DNA of 64,000 bases, from the NCBI RefSeq assembly GCF_010093595.1, contig NW_022985448.1:968471-1032470 (forward strand), given 5' to 3'. The notes below the pieces were generated by a model. That model was not told the origin of the DNA. It worked only from the letters and a program-made list of their open reading frames with translations, and did no database searches. Below, piece by piece: positions 19,900 to 31,589 of this stretch; the stretch's first letter is position 1; each line of letters begins with the position of its first letter. A program made the position numbers and the translations under genes. The DNA is from Mytilinidion resinicola (Eukaryota; Ascomycota; Dothideomycetes; Mytilinidiales; Mytilinidiaceae).

Positions 19900-22800
19900 A
19901 TGCTTGCTCCATCGCCTGAGCATGCCGAGATACGGCAACTGCATCCCCAATGGAACATGACCATGTTCGCTGCATCTATTGCCATCTCCTTCCTGGGGGC
20001 TTTTACGTCTACTCAGCTCATGTGCCATGCAAGGATGTCGCTTCATTTCTCTAGTGTGTTAATATGGTCTTTGTTCGGAAGCATGATCTTTGGCTTTTGC
20101 AGTATTTGGAGTCTTCACGAGGTCGCCATGTTGGCATGCGAATTCGATCTCCGCATCGGCGTCAATGCGCCACTCACTATCTTAAGCTCGTTCCTCGCAG
20201 TCTTTTTTACCTTCGTGGCACTGGCAACGGATCTATTATGGGGCAGATATAGCGATCCAAAGCAAGGACGGCGTAGGAAATCTCGCTGGATTTCTTCCGG
20301 GCGAAGATCACACAGTTCTTCCCACCATCCCAAACCAGACCCCCAGGGCTCTTCTGCGCCTCTCCTGACAATTCATGAGGCCGACAATGACGAGGGTCAA
20401 GATTCAGACGAGCCAATGGACCCATTTGACCCGCCGTCTCCATTCTTTGCGAACACCACGGAAGAGCTAGCAGCGTACAACCACAATTCGACATATCGAT
20501 CGCCGAGTATTTCATCCGAGGAAAGCAGAGCCTTGAACAGGCTGGTGTCGGCGAGGAGCCAAGATGAAGAGTCGGGCCCCAACAGTGTCGGCAATGGTAT
20601 CATCAACGGCGCACCGTCGCCCAGTGATGGTATCACAAGCGACTACTTCGGCTTTGGGGTCACTTCAACCTATGCAAGCTCAGGCTCCATGGGCATAAGC
20701 AACACCATAGGCATGATCTACCGCAAGAGCACGGTCCCCGCAAAGAACGCATTTCTCACTACAGCCGATATGCTCTACACCGGAAGCACTCGCCGAAATT
20801 TTGGGAAAGGCTTTCTTTGGTCGCTCGCGATTACCTCGATGCACTATGTAGGGATATTCGCTCTCCATGTGCCATCTGGCTACTTCAGATTCAATCCCTG
20901 GCTGGTCTTTCTATCTGCGTTGATCAGCTGGACTGTTTGTACTGTGGGTTGTATATTGATGGAAAAGATGGAGACATATCTTCCGCAGCAGATTCTTTTC
21001 TCCGTCATAGCTTCGGTTGGAGTTGCAGCAATGCACACTACCGGGATGTTTGCGACAACTTTCTACTCTTCCTCACCTCCATCGGATGTCCGAGGCTATC
21101 CTCCCGCACTCGCCAATGCTGTTGTAGGTATTGCATTCATTACGTGCATTGCCGCCAACGTACTGTTAGCTCACTCTGCTACCGTTTCGCGGAACAAACT
21201 TGCCGAGATCGTTTCAACACGTAAGGAGCTTTGGAAGACAATCGCGCTCAAAGAGACCGCCGAAGCTGCCTCTCGTGCTAGGAGCGATTTCATTGCTTCT
21301 GCATCGCATGAGATTCGAACGCCCCTCCATCATTTACAAGGCTACAGTGATCTCCTAGCACAGACCGAGCTAACCGAAGAGGGGCGGTCCCTTTTGACAT
21401 CAATTCAGCGCGCCACTAAAACTCTTTCCTTAAGTAAGTGCCAAGATTTATAGTTATTAGAGACCCTGTGCTTACAATGAACAGTAACCAACAACGTTCT
21501 CGATTGGTCGAAATTCGAGCGTGATAGCGAGAGCTCCTATCGGCCTACAGCCCTGGATATTCGGGCTGTCTGCGAGTCGGTCATAGTTCTACTACCTAAT
21601 ATTGATGACGAAGGGCGGGTTCAGCTTTTCGTTATCGTTGCTCCGGATGTTCCCAAAACTTTGTTTTTGGATGAGACATACATTCATCGTATCCTGATGT
21701 AAGTAGAGCATTCCGGAAGGCTTGCCAGATGAATTTCAGGCTAATATTTCGAAGGAATCTGTTGTCGAACGCATTGGTAAGCTATTTGAGCGTACCTTCT
21801 ATACGCATATAGTGACTAACAGTTCGATTCAGAAATTCACGAGATCCGGCTACGTTCTTTTATCCATCGAGATACTTAACGACAACCTCATTGTCAAAGT
21901 CAAAGATACTGGCTGTGGTCTTGATCCAACCTTCATTCCGGATATGTGGACACCGTTCAAGCAAGGAGAAGTGCGAGGCTCTGCGAGAGGAACTGGGCTC
22001 GGACTCAGCATTATCAAGCGCCTGCTTGCTCGAATGAATGCCTCGATCGACCTCGACACGAAGTATATGCATTCTGAGGACGTGGGTCCGGAAAACAGCG
22101 GCACCACACTCACAGTCACCATACCGATGCAATCAACAATGACGAGGCCCGCGACTACAGCTGGTGCGGACCGTCCCCGGATAGCCATTCTATCCAAGAA
22201 CATGGATCGCTCTATGGAAGGCTTGCGCAGCTGTTGGGAGTCGTTCGGATACGAAGTTGATCTCGTGCCAAACGTGACGGGGCTGACACAGGGCAAGTGG
22301 AAATACATTTGGGCAGAGCTTACGTTCCTCAACGAAAACATTGGGCAATTCAACACACTTTCGAAGAAGAAGAACTTGTCAGTGCTTGTGCCTTACGATA
22401 CACACGACTCGCTAGAAGGACTTCCGGGTATACTGTCGTTACCGAATTTTATCATGCTTCCCAGGCCGCTCATCTGGCACACTTTCGAAAGGCGGATTAC
22501 GGCTTCGAAGCACAGAAGGCAACCGACTGCCCCATTGCAGGCCTTGAGGTTCGCCGCTGAGGTTGAAGTCCTGAATGAAGAGTTGAACGGAGCATCTAAC
22601 GGAGCATTTAACGGATCATCTAACAGAACGTCGGACGGGGATGCCAAGGAGAAACCACAAGAAGAACCTGCGGCAAAGCATGTGATTCTCCTCGTGGAGG
22701 ATAATCCGGTACGTTCAATAACTCTACTTTCCTTTTGCAGTCAGGGGTGCCCCAGTCCCCCTTTCAGGTTCCGAACGAAACAAAAATGTTGTTGGGAACA

Positions 22801-23226
22801 ACTAGTCAACGGGCTGGGCCATCTCATACGCTATCAGCCAAAATGTTTTCGAAGCTAATTTCACATGAATAGATCAACCAAAAACTCGCCACAAAGATGC
22901 TAATATTGTTGGGCTACCGAGTCATAGCAGCCAACAACGGGCAAGAAGCTATCGAGCAGATCATCATGCACGACACTACGGTCGACATCATCCTAATGGA
23001 CCAATCCATGCCTGTGAAAGATGGCGTCACCGCGACGCGGGAGATACGCGCACTGGAAGCAGCAGGCACACTCTCTCGACGACGACCAATCATTGCGGTG
23101 ACTGCGGTGGTGAATTCGGAAGCGCAGGGGGCGTTTCGAAAGGCGGGCGCAGACGATTTTTTGGCGAAACCGCTGTCGTTGAATGTGCTTAAGGACACTT
23201 TGGTGTGGTATTTGCCGCATGGTTAA
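19900..23226 (+). CDS. MHYT-domain hybrid histidine kinase
   Basis: Five exons: 19900-21433, 21485-21698, 21755-21776 (only 22 nt), 21833-22708, 22873-23226; 999 aa. The N-terminal half is a polytopic MHYT-like membrane sensor: hydrophobic helices carrying MHYVGI and MHTTGM, with a degenerate first copy (SLHEVAML), interrupted by a ~160-residue hydrophilic loop. Then HisKA with SHEIRTP (phospho-His near 470), N-box NLLSNALKF assembled across the tiny exon, G1 DTGCGL (about 615) and G2 GTGLGL (about 643), and a receiver from about 875 with VEDN and phospho-acceptor Asp in IILMD (about 925). All phosphorelay residues are present, so an active kinase feeding a histidine phosphotransfer protein is expected. 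MHYT domains are proposed to sense diatomic gases through copper; that is family inference. Confidence 0.92.
22586..22633 (+). repeat. 12-nt tandem repeat inside the histidine-kinase linker
   Basis: Four tandem units of the form AACGGAGCATCT, progressively diverged, encode an Asn/Gly/Ala/Ser linker just before the receiver domain. In frame, so length changes would not break the protein. Confidence 0.6.
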
Positions 23227-23782
23227 GAGGAGGAATGCGTGTGTTACTAGCTTGTTGCGAAGAGAGAGTTCCAGCTTCCAGGGGTAAGAAGAAGTCGTGG
23301 AATTCAGTCTATGATGTACTGCTCGAATATTAAGTCACAAATATTAGGCTGATGCGATCTAGAAATAGGGCTTAGACATCGATTTCTCTACGAAAAATTT
23401 CTCTTTAGACGTTGTCGAACGACAGCTCCTACGCTATGGTACCTTCAACTCTCGACTGGTAGCCGCCGTGGCATTATGGGGATCCGGTGCACTGGCGTAC
23501 AAAAGGCGTTGGTTGGGGAAATCAGAGAAATAATTTTGGCAGATTTGATACCAAGCTTTGCAAGCGGGAAGAGAGGGTGTTTATAGATGCCTGACCTTCA
23601 GTCACATACTAATCTATCCCTACGCGACGAACCACGAAGTGTAAATATTCTCATGTTACAGTACCATTAGATAACTGCCCAAGTTTACAGTGAGATCATA
23701 TTCATACCAGCCCAATTTATGCCTCTGTCTACTTCCGACACGTCCGGCTATCTTACACGTGATTACAGCAGCACATGAACAT
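23227..23782. other. Convergent intergenic region
   Basis: Lies between the stop codons of the histidine kinase and the HIT gene. It holds 3' UTRs only; no element is recognised. Confidence 0.5.
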
Positions 23783-24689
23783 CTACAGCTTCGCCCTCCC
23801 CAGACTCTCCACCTCCTCCCTCAGAACCCTCCTCATTTCCCCGGCCAACTCGGCCCCCTCATCGTCGTCTAGCTCATCGCGCTGGCCCCGCCCAAACATG
23901 GTCCAGCTTTTGCTCTGCACCTGGGGCATCGTTTCCGGTCGTGGGATGATGTGGAAGTGGACGTGTGGGACGACCTGGGCAGCGCGGGCGCCTGGGAAGG
24001 AGACGGGTTAGAACTGTCTGAGCTAAAACGCTCTAGGACATCTTTCTTGGTCGAAGGCTGGTAGGGTATCTGCCGACTTGGGGGATAATGAATATATGTT
24101 GTGCTTACCGTTGTTCTGGACGATGTTGTAGTCGGTCACGCCTGTAACTTTCGCCACTGTTCGCGAGAGGAGGGGGAGCCAGAAACCTGCGGCCGGTAGG
24201 TTGGTTAGATGTAGTTTCTTCTTATCAGAGAAGAGGGTGAGGGCATGATCGATAATGGCTTCTTAAGACGAGCAAGCGACGCAACCCAATAGGTGAAATA
24301 ATTAGAAGAAAGAAAAAAAAAAAACCAAAAAAAAAACTTGAAACATCCAGGATAAACAAGCCCATTCAAGACAACTGGCATGAATTTCAAAAAGACAGGA
24401 TGAACGATGAATACGTACCAACCTCCCTGCCTACCTCTCCCACTACGTCGCCCACAATCCCCACATGCCCCCTCGTCGCCACAAGCAGGTGCCCCGCCGT
24501 CATCGGCAGGATGTCCAGGAACGCGACAACATCCCGCGACGCCAGCACGACGAACGCGCTCGGCGACACGCGCTCCGGGGCCGCGGTCGCGTCGGTGGGG
24601 ACGCTGGCGGCAAGGGTTGACGACGCGGGCGGCGCGGGATACGCGGCGGCGATGGCGCAGAAGGGGCAGGGGCTGGTGTCGTCGTTCAT
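23783..24689 (-). CDS. HIT-family nucleotide hydrolase
   Basis: Three exons on the minus strand: 24689-24419, 24186-24109, 23991-23783; 185 aa. The histidine-triad signature is complete at HVHFHIIPR in exon 3, and a zinc-type CPFC pair stands near the N-terminus. Spliced blocks read FLDILPMTAGHLLV, VTDYNIVQNN and AAQVVPHVHFHIIPR, as in eukaryotic Hint-like proteins that split AMP from nucleoside phosphoramidates or dinucleoside polyphosphates. The 232-nt first intron is long for this genome and contains an A-rich tract (about 24301-24338). The C-terminal helix is strongly charged. Probably cytosolic or nuclear; Hint-like versus Fhit-like identity is not settled. Confidence 0.9.
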
Positions 24690-25394
24690 TGCATAGAGGG
24701 CTGGTGAGGGCTGTGTAACTTTGTGGGTTGATACTGGGGTGATTGTTAGGCGGACAGAGGCATGTTGTGTGGAGATTACTTCATTGGGCGACGAGGACGT
24801 GACGTTCCTGAGGCGATATAAAGTTGCCGAGGTCTTGAATATAGGGTGAATTTCTAGCCACCTTTTGCAAAAAATTTAGTGAGTATAGTATGTATGCATG
24901 TATACTCCTACTCCTGCGATTGGTTAGGGAGTTCTAATTCCACAGCCTGCACACTGTCGACAGGGTCCTCAAAAAATGTGCACCCAACTTCTCCATCCCC
25001 TTCACACTCCCTAGCATACTCCGCCATGACAGTAGTAAGCTACAAATAAAGAAGAGTTCACAAGTTCAATGTGCCATGTATGTACAAAGATCAATATCTA
25101 CTCACGACCTCACAAACATCATCAGCTCATTTAAAGAGTGGACATATTCTAATCCCAAGTGTCTAGTTAACGTTACAACAATAAACGCTTACTAATCACT
25201 GCTACAAAGTTACGTCAACGTTTAGAACCAGGCCTATCATATAGCAAGGTCTAGGGAATAGTCAACTTCCCTAGTGGACATGGGTGTGGCTATTCTATAT
25301 AAGCACGCCCTAGCACCTACATGCAATCCCTCAACGCCAAAAGAAGCCGCACCCCTCACAGCCCGATTCCACCCACCCCAACCTCCCTCCAACA
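24690..25394. promoter_or_regulatory. Divergent promoter interval, HIT gene / alpha-beta hydrolase
   Basis: AT-richer than the flanking genes. It contains TATATAAG at 25296-25303, about 92 nt before the hydrolase ATG, a good TATA candidate for that gene. Nothing specific is seen for the HIT side. Confidence 0.5.
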
Positions 25395-26396
25395 ATGTCT
25401 CTCCCCCCAGCCGACCTCGTCCTCCCGCGCCCCGGCTCCGCGCCGAACCCGCCAAAACCCCCAATCCCAGCCCCCCCCGAATCCGCCTTCACCTCAACCT
25501 TCGGCGCCCTCCTCCCGCCGGCCCAGTACCTCCACACCCCCGCCGGCCGCGCCGCCTACTACTCCCTCCCCCCCTCCTCCGCCTCCGCCTCCTCCCCCGG
25601 CCCTAGCCCCGCCCGCGTCCTCCTCCTCCACGGCGTGCAAACCCCCGCCCTCGGCCTCGTCCCCCTCGCCCGCGCCCTCGCCGCCGCCTTCCCCTCCACG
25701 CACTTCGTCCTGCCCGACCTCTGGGGCCACGGGCTGAGCGACACGCCCGTCCTCCCCCACGCCGCGCCCCTATTCCACGGCCTGCTGGACGCGCTGCTGG
25801 ACGCGCTCGCATGGCCGGCCGCCCACCTCGTCGGCTTCTCCTTCGGCGGCGCGCTGGCGGCGACGTATGCCGCCTCACGGCCGGCGCGGGTGCAGAGCTT
25901 CGCGCTCGTGGCGCCGGCGGGGTTGCTTCGCTCGGCGGGCTTCACGGACGAGGAGCGGGGGTACTTGCGCGGTGGCGGGGACGAGGTCGCGGCGAGGAGG
26001 TGGGTGCTGCGGTGGCTGGAAGGCGGGGATTTGGTCGTGCCGGCGGATTGGAGGGAGCGGGTGGGGCGGGGGGAGGTGGTGGCGGAGGCGGTGCGGGCGT
26101 GGCAGATGCGGGAGCATCGCGGCCATGGGGCGAGTGTTGTGGCGGTGTTTAGGGATGGGGGCACTATGGATAGTGATACAGAGTTTGTAAAGGCAGTGCG
26201 GACGGGGATTCCGGCGCTGGCCGTGTTGGGCGGGCTGGATGATGTGTGTAGTGAGCACGAGCTTAGGGAGCTGGGGTTTGTGGATGTGGCGGTTGTGCCG
26301 CAGGCTGGGCATGGCGTGGTCAGAGAGAGAGTGCCGGAGGTCGCAGCATTGATTAGTGAGTTCTGGACGAAACTCGATAAGGCCAGCAGCGGCTGA
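25395..26396 (+). CDS. Alpha/beta hydrolase (Abhydrolase-1 family)
   Basis: Single-exon 333-aa serine hydrolase. Motifs: oxyanion region LLLHGVQ, the DLWGHGLSD block, nucleophile elbow GFSFGG, catalytic Asp region GGLDDVCS and catalytic His in AGHGVV, in standard order and spacing. The fold resembles carboxyl-ester or epoxide hydrolases of the AB-hydrolase-1 group; substrate unknown. The coding region is exceptionally GC-rich and uses C/G third positions almost exclusively in the first half, which produces long spurious antisense frames. A TATA box sits about 92 nt upstream. No signal peptide is evident; the N-terminal 60 residues are Pro/Ala-rich. Confidence 0.9.
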   Translation: MSLPPADLVLPRPGSAPNPPKPPIPAPPESAFTSTFGALLPPAQYLHTPAGRAAYYSLPPSSASASSPGPSPARVLLLHGVQTPALGLVPLARALAAAFPSTHFVLPDLWGHGLSDTPVLPHAAPLFHGLLDALLDALAWPAAHLVGFSFGGALAATYAASRPARVQSFALVAPAGLLRSAGFTDEERGYLRGGGDEVAARRWVLRWLEGGDLVVPADWRERVGRGEVVAEAVRAWQMREHRGHGASVVAVFRDGGTMDSDTEFVKAVRTGIPALAVLGGLDDVCSEHELRELGFVDVAVVPQAGHGVVRERVPEVAALISEFWTKLDKASSG

Positions 26397-27349
26397 AGTA
26401 GACGGTAATGGTAGACGATGTGAGGAGACAGTAAGCTTAGGTATCTTAGACAATAAACGACGTACCATTCGCAAGTAGCTGGGCATTGACATTGGGAGAA
26501 GTTCGAATTTAGTCGCTTTTGCCTCCAGCTCCTGTCTTATTACCTCCTCGCCTCAGTAATAATATCTATCAAAACTTGGCTCGGAGCGGTGCAGCAAAAT
26601 CGGGGTAGGGGTTATAGCTGTTTTGTCTTTTGTTGAATGACAAAAAGAAACTAGACCAGGCAGAGAAGATGAATATGCGGACACTAGTAGAAAAAGAAAC
26701 GCACTAGGAGCAGATCACACGTCGACACTTAAGATAGTGAACAAAATTGGTGAGAAACCTTTTTATTGCCATGCTATCAACATCAATCCAAGGGGTGAAG
26801 GATCCATCGCTGAGAGAGAAAAAACACCGTATCCACAACCAAAACCCCCAAAAAAGCAACATAGCAAAAGACAATGATTTTGGACCAATAGTAATAATAA
26901 GGCCAAAAGGTATCAGGTCTAGAAAAGAGAAGCGGTAGGTCTTAGGCACTCATACACAAAACGAGTACCAGAGAGTACCACTCTATCAAACCTACATCGT
27001 TTTGCCCAGAGTCCACCTTTGCCGCTCACTAATCGTACATGATGCCCAACCGGCTGCAAGCAATCAAGCCAAAACGTGTGACCGCGTTGTCGACCTTCTT
27101 GTCGCAGTGTCGAGCGTTATCCAGAGATACCCAGACGAATGTAAAAATCGTCCTATTAGACGCCGCCCAGCAGGATGGAAGAGAGGAGTATAAGGAAATG
27201 CCACCCCATGTGGAACGCCGCTTGAAAACCAAAATGCAGCATGCAGAGATATTCGTCGTCATGAGGAGAGCCAAGACGCGTGTGAATAGTCGTCATTGAG
27301 TATCATGATTGCTTGAGAAATGAGATGTAGTCATCGAAGCGCGACCACG
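26397..27349. other. Convergent intergenic region
   Basis: Between the hydrolase stop and the cyclin B stop. Frames up to about 86 codons occur on both strands but show neither conserved motifs nor splice structure. AT-rich homopurine runs near 26810-26940. Nothing further is recognised. Confidence 0.5.
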
Positions 27350-29140
27350 CTATTGTCGAGCGCTTTTGACGGTGTCGATTGTGCGCGGCTTCGCACTGTT
27401 GGCGGGAGCCAACGCGTTGCCGAAGCTAGCAACGTACTCCTTGGCCCACCGACGAAGGACAATAGATGCTGAAAATTTTATTAGTCGAGCTCGTTGAGTG
27501 TGGATTGATGATGTGCTTACCCTTTAAGAACTTTTTGCTAGCGTACTTCTTGAAGAACGCCTCATGTATGACAGGACCAGAAAGATAATCGATCATGAGC
27601 TGGAGGACAGGTTGTATTTCTTCCTCAGTATAACCAGCGTAATGTGCGAGTGTAGCGTCCTATCGACATCAGTCAGTAAATGAACATGGGTAGAGCAGAC
27701 GGTAAACTTACCCATTCACCACGCTCAAGAACCAGGCGAGCAAGATACATCGCGGCGGCAGCAACCTGGCTAGGGGGGTGTCCAATGAATCGATGGTCCA
27801 AGCAGCCGATCTCCAAAAGGTACTTTCCAAGAGTACGCGTCTGCATGTCGTAGTTGTCCGCCTTAGATATCCTCCGCAGGAAGTTCATCGGGTTCGGGTA
27901 GCTCAAGTCATAGTTCAGCGCGGCAAGAAGGAAACGCTCGGCATTGAGGATCTCATCCTCGGTGAAGCCATCATCGGCGACGTGGCGGAAGTTCTGAACG
28001 TGAGGCGACAGCACCTCCTCGTACTTTGAGGCGATGAACATGGCGGTGACACCAACAAGCTGTAGACGGTCGAGCTGGACCACTTTGCAGGACAGGAATC
28101 GATCGATAATGTTGACGGCCAAGAACAAGGTTTCGGGAAGTAGGCGGAACCGAGTGTGCACCTCCAGCAACCAGTCGACGAGTATACCACGCATCTTCCA
28201 CTCAAGCTCATTTTGGCTGTCCATGTAGTCCGGGTTGGGCAGTGTAGAGATCTCCAACTCTTTCAAGTACTCGAAGATCTCAACGACGTACTCGGAAACC
28301 ATTAGTGGGTCGTCCATGTCTTCTTTGTCGAGGTCCTGGGGTTCGTCCTTCATTTCCTCCTCTTCGAACACCTCGACCTCCTCTTGGACCTTGGCGCGCT
28401 CGTGCTTGGTAGAGCCGGCCTTTGTAACGAATTCCCTCTCAACCTCCACGGTAATAGTCGTCTTCACGTTGGGATGGGGCTGGACGTTTTCTGCGTCCTC
28501 TGGGTCCTGCTCCTTGACCGACGTCGCACTCGATGCCGACGTGTTCCTCTTCTTCACTGGATTGCCCATGACGCCGGACCCACTGGCGGGCCGCTTGAGA
28601 TCAGACGACGCGGTAGTCTTCTCCTTAGGTCCGAGAACAGAACGCGTCGAGTTAGTCCTGGAAACTTTCTGAATCTTGGTGGGATGAGCTGCCTTCGAGA
28701 CGAGGCCCGTCTTGGTCGCTAATGGCTTCTTCAAGTCCTTCCCGTCCTTCGAATTCTTGTCGCCGTTGACGAGATCATCCTTGGCGACGTTGGTAACGTT
28801 TGTCTTCTCTCCCAAAGCAGCACGCTTCCGAGCCTGGCCAGTACCATTGGCGGCTAGTCCAGCAGCTGACTTCTTGGACTGGAGGGCCTTCTTGGGCACG
28901 TCGCCAGGCGCCGAGTCGGTTCCTAGGGCGGCCGTTTTGGCACGCGTAACGCGCGTCGATCCTGTGTTGACATTCTCAGCGTTCTCATCGGTGATGGCCC
29001 GATGGCGGAGAGACCGTGCCTAGTGATAGAGGTTAGATGAGAGATCGACGGAGGCCCTGGGATATGGCCATGTTTGGGATGTGCCAAGACACGTAATGGC
29101 ACGCGTTGGACATGAGCATAACACTTACGGCAGGAGGCAT
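27350..29140 (-). CDS. nimE: G2/mitotic cyclin B
   Basis: Four exons on the minus strand: 29140-29129 (12 nt, MPPA), 29019-27712, 27659-27521, 27468-27350; 525 aa. Regulatory subunit of Cdk1 driving entry into mitosis. The N-terminal third is basic and disordered, with a destruction box RAALGEKTN at 70-78 (RxxLxxxxN) for APC/C degradation. The cyclin box contains MRGILVDWLLEVHTRFRLLPETL and DRFLS, and the C-terminal cyclin fold ends KKFLKASIVLRRWAKEY, typical of B-type cyclins. The tiny first exon matches the usual MPP- start of fungal homologues. nimE is the Aspergillus name for this cyclin; orthology rather than a paralogous mitotic cyclin is inferred. Confidence 0.93.
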
Positions 29141-29200
29141 TGTGAGTGAGTGGAGAGTGAGACACTTCGACGACTCAAGGGGGACTGAGAAGTTGGTGGA
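29070..29200 (-). promoter_or_regulatory. Start region of cyclin B with a 12-nt first exon
   Basis: The ATG at 29138-29140 is followed after four codons by a GTAAGT donor, leaving a 109-nt intron (29020-29128). The initiation codon and its context are therefore separated from the rest of the protein, a layout that decides the start choice here. Confidence 0.6.
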
Positions 29201-30404
29201 GTAGTGGTGGAGAGCTAAGAGTGGTTGTTATGATGCACTGTAGTGGAGCAATTAGCGTTCCTGCGCACCCAAACAAAGGTGAATCGGAGCGGGGAGCGGC
29301 AGCAACATACGCGGTAAGAGTGCCAGATAGCCTGACAGAGACACGAGGGCCGGCTCGAGCGAATACGTGAAGATGCTCTGGAGTATCAAGGTCCTGGACA
29401 CGCTCTGAGGGATACAGCGATGGGAATATGCGGCGGCGAAGAACCCGAAGCCTCAGCAACGCGAAGGCTGTGGTGGCGAGGAGGAGAGAGATGCAGCCCG
29501 GGCGAGCAGAGGAGGACGGCGGAGATGGCGGTGGTGGTGGGCGCTGAGGTGGAGGGAAGAGCAGGCGGGAAGGTTTGTTTTGAAGGTGAGGTAGGCGTGC
29601 CGGCCTTGGCGATGGCGCTAGGAGGTAGCGTGGGCAACGCGGTGCGGCAGGCAACTGGACGTGCGAGCGAGGCGAGACGGGCGCGAAACACGCACGAGAG
29701 GGCGGCGGTGGCGGGCTGAGATGGCGCCGAGACCGGCGGCGAAGAGCGTGAGAGTCGAGGATGCGCGGCGAGGACTGCTTGCTAAATACTCGGTATCGAT
29801 TGGCGATGGGCGTGAATGGGATGCGGGCAGAAGAGGCACTGTTGTGAGAGCGATGGCGCCGTTGCCAGGGATTCGCGCCTGCCAGCTAGCGGCGTGCACA
29901 GAGTTATCCGCACGACCTAGGTGTTTATGTAAGTGTTTATGCTCGAGAGACTTGACGATGAAGAAGCAACCACCTTCAATTATACTTACAGAGCACCCGT
30001 AGAGTCTCTGAGCCTCTCAGTTCGAGGGAAGAAGAAGTGTCAAGCTTTGCGAGCAGACCAATGCGCTGTACATGCATGCGCTGTACTTGCATGTCAATAC
30101 ATAGGCACACGCGATATCACCTCTTGACCTCTAGATTCTAGCACTTGGAGTAAATAAGATATACCATTGCCTGAAACTGATCTGCTAGCTGTATTTATCA
30201 TGCTTGTAGTATTGTAATGGCTTTGTGGCTGAATATATCTTTCGTCCCAGCACTTTATCCGCGCCAAGCCTGCTAGCATTTGCTCACGAACCTTTTTTCG
30301 AGAACCTCACCCACATCAACCATCACGACACCACCCCTTCTCCCTCCCTCCCGCCAATCCGCCGGGCGTCAATGGCCCCGGACCACCGCCATTGATCCCC
30401 CGCC
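29141..30404. promoter_or_regulatory. Divergent promoter interval, cyclin B / mitochondrial uL2
   Basis: GC-rich at the left and AT-richer from about 29900. Overlapping open frames on both strands from 29175 to 29900 are low-complexity Pro/Arg/Ala and do not resemble proteins. Presumably contains a long cyclin B leader and the uL2m promoter. Confidence 0.45.
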
Positions 30405-31589
30405 ATGCTGCAAACCCGATTGCCCCTGCGGCCCTCCTCCACCCCCTGCCGCTGCCTCCTATCCACCATCCGCAGCTACGCCAGCGCCGCCGCCGTCGAC
30501 CGCAACCCCCCCCCAACCCTCGAGCCCACCGTCTCGGCCGGCGATGGCCAAGTCTACCAAGCCGCGGGGCCTCGCAAAGAATCCACCGTGCAAATGCGCA
30601 CCTACAAGCCCCGCACCCCCGGCCTACGCCACCTCAAACGGCCCATAAACGACCACCTCTGGAAAGGCCGCCCGGTCAGCAAGCTCACGTACCCCAAGAC
30701 GGGCATGGGCAAGGCGGGCCGCAACAACTCGGGCCACGTCACGGTGCGGCACCGCGGCGGCGGGCACAAGCGGCGCATCCGCATCATCGACTACCACCGC
30801 CGCGCGCCGGGCGAGCACGTCGTGGAGCGCATCGAGTACGACCCGAACCGCAGCTCGCACATCGCGCTGCTCACCAACTCGAAGACGAAGGAGCAGTCGT
30901 ACATTGTGGCCGCGGACGGGATGCGCGCGGGCGACAAGGTGGAGAGCTTCCGCTCGGGCATCCCGCCGCACCTCATCGCGAGCATGGGCGGGGTGATTGA
31001 CCCGGGCATGCTGGCGGCGAAGACGGCGTTCCGGGGGAACTGCCTGCCTGTGCGCATGGTGCCGATTGGCACGCAGATATTCAACGTGGGCTCCAAGGCG
31101 ACGGGGGGCGCGGTGTTCTGCCGCAGCGCGGGGACGTACGCCGTGATTATGAGCAAGGAGGAGACGAGGCAGAAGGTCAGGGAGGTTGTGATTCGTCTGC
31201 AGAGCGGCGAGCAGAGGAAGATCGATCCGGATGCGTGCTGTACCGTTGGAGTGGCCAGCAACCCGCACGCACACTTTGCGCAGCTAGGAAAGGCTGGACG
31301 AGCGCGATGGCTGGGCATCAGGCCCACTGTGCGTGGCCTTGCCATGAACGCAGGTACGTCCAATATCTTTCAACCCCCCCTTTCTCAAGTTTTTGAAAAT
31401 GTGCTAACACTTTCTCCAGCCGACCATCCCCACGGAGGCGGCCGCGGTAAATCAAAGGGCAACGTGCACCCCGTCAGCCCCTGGGGCACCCCAGCCAAAG
31501 GCGGCTACAAAACGCGCCGCAAGAGGAACAAGAACGTCTGGCTGGTGCAAGACCGCGTGCGGAACCAAGGAAAGCGGCGGCCGAAGTAG
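30405..31589 (+). CDS. rml2: Mitochondrial large-subunit ribosomal protein uL2m
   Basis: Two exons, 30405-31353 and 31420-31589; 372 aa. Component of the peptidyl-transferase region of the mitochondrial large subunit. The N-terminus (MLQTRLPLRPSSTPCRCLLS) is Arg/Ser/Leu-rich and lacks acids, a typical mitochondrial presequence. Core motifs: GRNNSGHVTVRHRGGGHKRRIRIIDY, GNCLPVRMVPIGTQIFNV and, after the intron, DHPHGGGRGKSKG, the uL2 catalytic-histidine loop. The 66-nt intron is a multiple of three without stops, but it interrupts the conserved MNxxDHPHGGG sequence, so splicing is required. rml2 is the yeast symbol for this protein. Confidence 0.95.
   Translation: MLQTRLPLRPSSTPCRCLLSTIRSYASAAAVDRNPPPTLEPTVSAGDGQVYQAAGPRKESTVQMRTYKPRTPGLRHLKRPINDHLWKGRPVSKLTYPKTGMGKAGRNNSGHVTVRHRGGGHKRRIRIIDYHRRAPGEHVVERIEYDPNRSSHIALLTNSKTKEQSYIVAADGMRAGDKVESFRSGIPPHLIASMGGVIDPGMLAAKTAFRGNCLPVRMVPIGTQIFNVGSKATGGAVFCRSAGTYAVIMSKEETRQKVREVVIRLQSGEQRKIDPDACCTVGVASNPHAHFAQLGKAGRARWLGIRPTVRGLAMNAGTSNIFQPPLSQVFENVLTLSPADHPHGGGRGKSKGNVHPVSPWGTPAKGGYKTRRKRNKNVWLVQDRVRNQGKRRPK

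Noticed and set aside
25494..26492. Long antisense open frames under the alpha/beta hydrolase
   Set aside because: They mirror an extremely GC-rich coding sequence; their translations are Arg/Gly/Ala-rich without motifs, while the sense strand has a full catalytic triad.
29175..29899. Open frames on both strands between cyclin B and uL2m
   Set aside because: Proline/arginine-rich composition artefacts; both strands are equally open, and no splice or domain logic is seen.
30602..31363. Antisense frames of up to 216 codons under the uL2m gene
   Set aside because: Shadow of a GC-rich ribosomal-protein gene; no domain, and the sense protein is unmistakable.
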